From Halomonas sp. (GTDB lineage Bacteria > Pseudomonadota > Gammaproteobacteria > Pseudomonadales > Halomonadaceae), in assembly GCF_011050415.1 (NCBI RefSeq), contig NZ_DRFS01000021.1, positions 100,876-164,875 of the forward strand: DNA of 64,000 nt, given 5' to 3'. The position numbers were made by a program, and so were the translations under genes. The notes under the pieces are model-generated. The model had not been told where the DNA came from. It did not search any database and was given only the letters and a program-made list of their open reading frames with translations. Of the stretch, positions 58,985 to 64,000 are shown piece after piece; position 1 is the stretch's first letter; each line of letters opens with the position of its first letter.

Positions 58985-60442
58985 TTAGGATTGTTTGTCC
59001 CACCGCCCTTTGCCGCGATCGGGCACCATGCGCCCAAAATAGAGCAGCCCAAATACAAGCCAGCCCGCTGTTAAGCAAGCGGCAAAAATCAGCACCGCCA
59101 GCGCGCCAAACTCGGCTATCAGTGGTAAAGCTGCAGCGGTGAAAAGCCCGCCACCTACAACGGGTTCGAACATCAACTGCTTGTAACCAAAGCTCTCAAG
59201 CGCGCCGGATTTGTTTTTAGGGTCGGCCATACGCATTAGCAGTAGGCCGGTCACGGTGACGCCCATTGATTGGCCAAAGTCACCGATCCCCCGTTCAAAC
59301 CAGTTTTCGGGTATCACCCGTGGGGCGATCACTATCAGTACGAACAAACCCCAGGCAATGCCAGCGACAGCGAGCAGTAAGAAGGGTAGAAAATACTCGC
59401 CTAAGGTAGTCAGTGAGAGGGTGGCGAGCGCGGCGACGATCGTAAAATCCAATGCGGTGCCGGCAATCCGTGACATAGTGCGGCTAGACACATGATGCTC
59501 TAACCCAAACCGCATCACGATCAACTGAACAATCACCCCGCCAATCATTGCGATGGGAAATAGCGGGACATGAGCAAGAATTTCGAGCCCGCCATCCTGT
59601 GCCCAGGTCACTTGTTCAACCCACTGTAGGCCGGAAAGAATCAGCCAGCCGATCACTATGGCGATGCCCACTAAACCAATATGTAAGCTAAGCGGATCAG
59701 TAGTGCCTGCCTCTTGCATGAGGTCTTTCTTGAATTCGCTAAACTCTTCGGTGGAGGGACGCTCATCCTCGCGCATTAAATCATCCGGTTCCTCTGACGT
59801 TTTGCTCTCGTCGCTGAGTTTGACGATCCCACGGTGCGCGGCAATATTGATTAGTATGGTGCCGATAAGTACCCCTGAGACGATGCCGATGGTGGCCAAG
59901 CCCAGCGCCAAATCGGCCCCCTCTTCAAAACCCAGTTCTGCGAAGGTGTCGGCCATACCCGCTGCGGTGCCGTGGCCACCTTCAAAGCCAATTTCAATTA
60001 ACGCACCGACCATTGGATTCATGTTGAACACCGGCACGAGCACCAGCAGTGCCAAGCTTAACCCGACCACATACTGCCCCCACGCCATGGTCTGACCGAC
60101 CACCACCTGGGGGCCTGCGCGCAACCAGATCGTGCGTAGTCCAGGAATGGCTTTACCGATAAATAGCGCTGCGAAGACCACATTAATCAACAGTCCAGGT
60201 AGTGCTGACCAGCTCTCCTGCACATAGGCAGGAAACAGCCCAGGGCTCTCTTCAAAGATGGTCGGCATGGCACGGCCAATAACATCAGGCCCCATGAGTA
60301 GGAGTAGTAACCCACCAATTACCGAGCTGGGTAGAAATAGTCGCCTTAACCAAGGTAGCCATAGCCGAAGGGCATTACTGGCTAATAGCACGAGCGCAAT
60401 GGTCACCAGCGCTACAAAGAGTTCACCAACCGTCATGGTCAT
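58985..60442 (-). CDS. GltS-family sodium/glutamate symporter
   Basis: This 485-residue inner-membrane protein has about 11 helices and the two re-entrant-loop motifs of the GltS (ESS) family, GFEGGHGTAAG and DFGQSMGVTVTG. It is longer than E. coli GltS (401) because of a charged cytoplasmic loop of about 60 residues, SDESKTSEEPDDLMREDERP onwards. Sodium-coupled uptake of glutamate or a related acid is inferred. The 114-base gap to the PAP2 gene holds nothing recognisable. Confidence 0.85.
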   Translation of the reverse strand: MTMTVGELFVALVTIALVLLASNALRLWLPWLRRLFLPSSVIGGLLLLLMGPDVIGRAMPTIFEESPGLFPAYVQESWSALPGLLINVVFAALFIGKAIPGLRTIWLRAGPQVVVGQTMAWGQYVVGLSLALLVLVPVFNMNPMVGALIEIGFEGGHGTAAGMADTFAELGFEEGADLALGLATIGIVSGVLIGTILINIAAHRGIVKLSDESKTSEEPDDLMREDERPSTEEFSEFKKDLMQEAGTTDPLSLHIGLVGIAIVIGWLILSGLQWVEQVTWAQDGGLEILAHVPLFPIAMIGGVIVQLIVMRFGLEHHVSSRTMSRIAGTALDFTIVAALATLSLTTLGEYFLPFLLLAVAGIAWGLFVLIVIAPRVIPENWFERGIGDFGQSMGVTVTGLLLMRMADPKNKSGALESFGYKQLMFEPVVGGGLFTAAALPLIAEFGALAVLIFAACLTAGWLVFGLLYFGRMVPDRGKGRWDKQS

Positions 60443-60556
60443 TACATCACTCCCTGATGTCTGCTTATCGCCAAAGGGCTAAGCAGGGGTGTTAGAAAAA
60501 TGACAAAGTTGGTTTAAAAATAGCGCCTAGTGACTCATAACGCGAAAAAAGAGCGT

Positions 60557-61096
60557 TTATCCCATCCAGTAAAGGCTGGCTAAGGCAAATGCATAACCTA
60601 GGGCAGCACCTGCCAGCACATCGCTAACATAGTGCAATCCCAGGCCTACACGGGAGAAGGCAATCAGCAGGGTTAGCGGCAGAATAATAGGCAGTAGCCA
60701 GGGGGTATGGGCAGCGACTAATACGCTAAACATCACCGCATGCATGGTGTGGCCACTTGGAAAACTGTAGCGATCCCGTGCCGGTTCGCAGCACTGAATC
60801 CCTTCACTGTAGGTAATGAAAGGCCGTTCGCGGCATAAGCGTGTTTTTAGCAGCCGATAAACCGCAATGGCGAACAAGGCGATAACGCTGTACTGCATCA
60901 TCCGCCAAGCCCCTTGTGGTTGAAGCCATGGCTGGGCCAGTATCAGCAGCACCCATACCGGCCAGTCGCCTAAACGGCTGGCCGCCTGCAAGGTAATGCG
61001 CCAGGGGCGGTAAAGTGATAGCCGCGATATACGCTGGCAGAATTGCCATTCAAGCAGGTCAAGACGATCGAATACCACAAGCGGGCGCGGGCGCAT
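60557..61096 (-). CDS. PAP2-family membrane phosphatase
   Basis: This 179-residue inner-membrane enzyme has the three phosphatase motifs: KTRLCRERP, PSGH and SRVGLGLHYVSD. About five membrane helices surround them. Members dephosphorylate phosphatidylglycerophosphate, undecaprenyl pyrophosphate or phosphatidic acid. The start at 61096 overlaps the end of the glycosyltransferase gene by 38 bp, so the pair is likely coupled, which suggests a lipid or glycolipid role. Confidence 0.88.
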   Translation of the reverse strand: MRPRPLVVFDRLDLLEWQFCQRISRLSLYRPWRITLQAASRLGDWPVWVLLILAQPWLQPQGAWRMMQYSVIALFAIAVYRLLKTRLCRERPFITYSEGIQCCEPARDRYSFPSGHTMHAVMFSVLVAAHTPWLLPIILPLTLLIAFSRVGLGLHYVSDVLAGAALGYAFALASLYWMG

Positions 61097-62222
61097 GTTG
61101 AGCCTCCAGGGCTTGGTGAAGGTAACGCAAAAACTGCTCGGCAATGCCTATCCAGCTTTGCTCAAGAGCGCGTAACCGTGCGACGCGACCAAAACGAGCG
61201 TAGTCAGCTGGATGTTGGCAAAGATCTACCGCTGCCTGCTGAAAGGCAGCGCTATCACCAGCAGGTACGGTGATGCCGTTATACCCACTGTTGATAAGTT
61301 CGGCACTGGCGGCGTGGTCAAAGGCCACCACGGCTAATCCACTGGCCATGGCTTCCGCCACTACGTTGCCCCAGGTTTCTGAAAGCGAAGGAAATATAAA
61401 TAGATCGGCGCTAGCGTAGTGGCGCGCAAGCGACTCTTGCCCCACAAAACCAGTGAAATGGGCATCGGGTAACGCCTTTTGCAACTGCTCTCGGGCGGGG
61501 CCATCACCGACAATGACCTGGGCGATATCAGGCCTCACCTCACGCATGGCTTGAAGACTCTCCTGCAGCAAGGTGAGATTTTTTTCTGCCGCTAAACGGC
61601 CAACATAGAGCGCGACCGGCTGGTGCTCGCTAACGCCCCAGCGCTTACGTAGCGCAGCATCTCGGTGGGCGGGCGAGAAACGCTCACCGTCAAGCCCTCT
61701 AGACAGCACGTTGACGTCATGAATACCCTGACGCCGAAGCGTGGCAGCTTGTTGATGGGTAGGAACTAACGTTAATGCACAGCCGTTATGAAAGTAACGT
61801 AGGTAACGACGTGTCGTAGAAGCCAGCCACGCAACGCCATAGTCTTTACAGTAGTGATCAAAATTAGTGTGCCAACCCGCCACTAAGGGAATATTCATCC
61901 GTCGTGCTGCTTGGCGTGCCGCCCAACCAAGCGGGCCTTGGGTTGCCAAATAGATCACATCTGGACGATAGACCCGCCAAAAACGGCGTAGGGAGGCAGG
62001 TGTGGCCAAGCCTACCTGAACATCGGTGTAGCCTGGCAACGCAAACCGTGCGACCTGAAGTTCATGATTGATGCGGGAGGTATTTCCGGCTACCTGTGGG
62101 CGTGGGCGAATGACATCCACCGGTACTCCTTGCCGATTGAGTTCACAGCTTAACCGGTTAAGTGTATGGGCGACGCCGTTAATATCTGGTGACCATGTTT
62201 CACTAACAATGCAGAGGCGCAT
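61059..62222 (-). CDS. Glycosyltransferase family 4 (GT-B)
   Basis: This 387-residue cytoplasmic or membrane-associated enzyme has the GT-B plan: N-terminal MRLCIVSETWSPDINGVAHT with the acceptor-side glycine loop, and C-terminal LYVGRLAAEKNLTLLQESLQ and SLSETWGNVVAEAMASGLAV with the E-x7-E motif. It resembles diacylglycerol or GDP-mannose-dependent mannosyltransferases (MgtA-like). A product with the PAP2 enzyme, such as a glycolipid, is inference. Confidence 0.88.
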   Translation of the reverse strand: MRLCIVSETWSPDINGVAHTLNRLSCELNRQGVPVDVIRPRPQVAGNTSRINHELQVARFALPGYTDVQVGLATPASLRRFWRVYRPDVIYLATQGPLGWAARQAARRMNIPLVAGWHTNFDHYCKDYGVAWLASTTRRYLRYFHNGCALTLVPTHQQAATLRRQGIHDVNVLSRGLDGERFSPAHRDAALRKRWGVSEHQPVALYVGRLAAEKNLTLLQESLQAMREVRPDIAQVIVGDGPAREQLQKALPDAHFTGFVGQESLARHYASADLFIFPSLSETWGNVVAEAMASGLAVVAFDHAASAELINSGYNGITVPAGDSAAFQQAAVDLCQHPADYARFGRVARLRALEQSWIGIAEQFLRYLHQALEAQHAPAPACGIRSS

Positions 62223-62574
62223 GAGCGATTCATCCCTTTATCACATTTAACGCTAGTGTGGGCGGCGAGAATGACATTGCCGAGTCAACTAGGTGAATAA
62301 GTGATGACACCCTAAAAAGCGCTGCTAGCTGCTACGTAATGTGTTTATAAAAGTGCCCGTTTATTTTATCGCTATAAGTTTTTATTAGCAGTTGAATGTT
62401 AATGTTTGATGGCATTTTTATTTAGCGAAATATACAGAAAAATAAGTTCCAGAAAATTAAAACTTTAAGATTAATGAAATATAACTCCTTTAATGTTCCC
62501 AGCGCTGAGGCATTGTTCTTCCTCCACTCTGCCTTGTTACAGCGCAAAAAATTATTATATTAAAGGGAACAGAC
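62223..62574 (+). promoter_or_regulatory. AT-rich region upstream of the porin gene
   Basis: The 352-base gap between the divergent glycosyltransferase and porin genes holds no gene. It is markedly AT-rich. AAAGGGAAC at 62563-62571 is the porin ribosome binding site. TTGTTA and TATATT occur at about 62534 and 62556 but a start there would leave almost no leader, so I do not assign a promoter. Confidence 0.4.
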
Positions 62575-63576
62575 ATGTTTAAAAAAATGACACTTGCTTT
62601 AGCGGTTAGTGGTTTGCTAAGCGCATCAGCCGCTCAAGCGGCACTGGTATATGATCAAGATGGCACCACGCTAGATATTTATGGCCGTATTGCGATGGGC
62701 TTTGAAGGCGGTGGTGTCAAAAACGGGGTTGATAACGGCGAAGAGTTCCGCAATTTTGGTTCGCGTTTACGTATTACCGCTGGTCATCAGATCACCAGCG
62801 ACCTGCGCGGTATTGCTCGGGTTGAATGGCGCTTTCGTGGAGACGAGCGTAGTCAGCCTGGATTTGATGAGGTTCGCACCAGCTATTTAGGTCTTCAGAG
62901 CCAGCAGTTCGGTACCTTCATGGCTGGTAATTATGACAGCTTCTACGATAACTACGTAATGACACCTTTCGACGTCTACGTTGAGCGTGGCTATGAATTT
63001 GCTGGCGGTGGTGTTCAGGCTCGTGGCGATTCGATTGGCTATAAAACGCCAGAACTCAATGGCTTCCAGGCTGTTATTTCTGCTAAGCACTTCTCTGAGC
63101 GTGGTTTGACTGATGCTCAGCAGAGTGACGAAGGCTCCGATATTGCCACTCAGGGTGGTGTTGTTTACGAAACAGGTCCCGCCCGTTTAGCGCTTGGTTA
63201 TGTGGACGATAAGGTACGCGGTGGTGGCAACGGCGAAGTGCGTTATGGCGCTACGGGTGAGTTTGCCATTACGGATGCCTTTGCTGCTCGTGTAGGTTAT
63301 GAAACCCGTGGGGACGACGATGTTAACGGTGGTGGTTTCGATAAAATTGGTGTGGGTGCCACTTTGGCTATCGATGCTTGGAAGTTCTTCGCTGACTACT
63401 ACAACATCGACCAAGATGGTGCTAGCAGTGATCGCGATGCCTGGGCGCTAGGAACAATGTACAAGCTAACGAATAATTTTGATATGTTCCTCGAGCTTAA
63501 TGATCGTAACCTGGATGCCGTTAATGATTTCGAAGAAGATATGTATTATGCAGTAGGAGCTCGTTATCACTTCTAA
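62575..63576 (+). CDS. Gram-negative porin
   Basis: This 333-residue outer-membrane protein has a signal peptide (about residues 1-22, ending AAQAA) and a trimeric 16-strand porin pattern with alternating residues, for example LDIYGRIAMGFEGGG. YLGLQSQQFGTFMAGNYDSF leads to the constriction loop L3. It ends in YAVGARYHF, with the terminal phenylalanine needed for outer-membrane assembly. It is acidic, as is common in halophiles. Substrate range cannot be told. Confidence 0.92.
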   Translation: MFKKMTLALAVSGLLSASAAQAALVYDQDGTTLDIYGRIAMGFEGGGVKNGVDNGEEFRNFGSRLRITAGHQITSDLRGIARVEWRFRGDERSQPGFDEVRTSYLGLQSQQFGTFMAGNYDSFYDNYVMTPFDVYVERGYEFAGGGVQARGDSIGYKTPELNGFQAVISAKHFSERGLTDAQQSDEGSDIATQGGVVYETGPARLALGYVDDKVRGGGNGEVRYGATGEFAITDAFAARVGYETRGDDDVNGGGFDKIGVGATLAIDAWKFFADYYNIDQDGASSDRDAWALGTMYKLTNNFDMFLELNDRNLDAVNDFEEDMYYAVGARYHF

Positions 63577-63672
63577 TGAATAGAAAGATGTTAGTGGTAA
63601 TGTTGTAACAGTTGTTTGTGTTGGTTCTTTGTATTAGTTCTTTGCTTTTAGTTGACTCGCATGTTTCGATCT

Positions 63673-63710
63673 TTACCGGTGTGGATTTATCCACACCGGT
63701 TTTTAATTTT
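63673..63710 (+). terminator. Intrinsic terminator of the porin gene
   Basis: ACCGGTGTGGA (63675-63685) pairs with TCCACACCGGT (63690-63700) around TTTA and is followed by TTTTTAATTTT. Confidence 0.93.
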
Positions 63711-63741
63711 TATTTAATGTGGTTTTAATAAATTGTTTATA

Positions 63742-63859
63742 TTAAATGACGCGCTTTCGGATTTGCGAAGAGAGCTGCTCAAAGCCAATCACGACTACAA
63801 GAATTACTAAAATAATCGTTAACGCACGGTCATAATTAAATAAGCGCATGGCGGCGGCT
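63742..63859 (-). pseudogene. phnE: C-terminal fragment of phosphonate permease PhnE
   Basis: On the minus strand the frame reads AAAMRLFNYDRALTIILVIL and then VVVIGFEQLSSQIRKRVI before a TAA at 63742-63744. This resembles the last helix and tail of PhnE, the permease of the phosphonate importer. Upstream the frame runs into the end of an insertion sequence at about 63860, so the gene is cut. Whether the rest survives beyond the element lies outside the window. The match rests on about 40 residues. Confidence 0.6.
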
Positions 63860-64000
63860 AGCCCGGATTTCTCACAGGGTATAAAAGAAAGCGGCTGAAA
63901 GTGCTATGATTTCAAGAACCTAACCAATCCATCAAGCACCAACAGCCGCTTCCAAAATGGTACCTGAAAAGCTGACCTTCTCGCCACTCTCACGCCGCCA
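63860..64000 (+). mobile_element. Left end of an insertion sequence (IS1380-like?), partial
   Basis: The element appears to begin near 63860 with CCCGGATTTCTCACAGGG, directly where the phnE fragment ends. A leader of about 95 bases precedes a transposase start. The family call rests on a short transposase segment. The right end and the target duplication are not in the window. Confidence 0.55.
63957..64000 (+). CDS. Transposase N-terminus (partial)
   Basis: The first 14 codons, MVPEKLTFSPLSRR, run off the right edge. The pattern resembles the start of IS1380-family transposases. Too little is present to be sure. The reading frame is open and the position suits the gene of the insertion sequence that interrupts phnE. 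Confidence 0.5.
   Translation, partial: MVPEKLTFSPLSRR

Overview
The window comes from a moderately GC-rich gammaproteobacterium, most likely a halophile of the Halomonas group. This rests on the ribosomal and RNA polymerase proteins, which align residue for residue with gammaproteobacterial ones as I know them, and on the kinds of accessory genes present. No database search was possible. There are no rRNA or tRNA genes.

Positions 1-28,900 are one long plus-strand block of information-processing genes in the classical order: the end of rplA, then rplJ-rplL-rpoB-rpoC, rpsL-rpsG-fusA-tuf, the S10 operon (rpsJ to rpsQ), the spc operon (rplN to rpmJ) and the alpha operon (rpsM to rplQ). Control elements are visible between them: an rplJ leader, an attenuator hairpin before rpoB, a near-consensus promoter before rpsL, a perfect-consensus promoter before rpsJ, and structured gaps at rpsJ/rplC, rpmJ/rpsM and rpsD/rpoA.

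Positions 29,000-43,500 hold housekeeping and accessory genes. They are a D-Ala-D-Ala carboxypeptidase with a SPOR domain, a DMT exporter, a lysR-doxX-ygiD group, thiM-thiE behind a TPP riboswitch, a glyoxalase, an ampC/ampR pair, and a zinc uptake operon (a small His-rich membrane protein, then znuC-znuB-znuA) behind a Zur-like box.

Positions 43,690-44,280 hold the wreck of a type I-F CRISPR-Cas locus. The first 60 codons of cas1 run straight into two degenerate repeat-spacer-repeat units, each with a spacer of exactly 32 nt, carried on a tandem duplication of about 196 bp.

Positions 44,300-64,000 hold an esterase, an acyltransferase and a glycosyltransferase-like gene. Next is the nitrogen regulation locus, glnA - DUF4124 gene - ntrB - ntrC, with sigma-54 promoters and NtrC sites. 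A tctB-tctA-tctC tricarboxylate transporter, a ChaN-like protein, a YqiA esterase and an entericidin follow. Positions about 58,370-58,582 probably encode an unannotated structured RNA rich in GGA motifs with its own terminator, which I suspect is a CsrA/RsmA-titrating RNA. The window closes with a GltS-type symporter, a glycosyltransferase/PAP2 pair, a porin, and the C-terminal stub of phnE cut by an insertion sequence that runs off the right edge.
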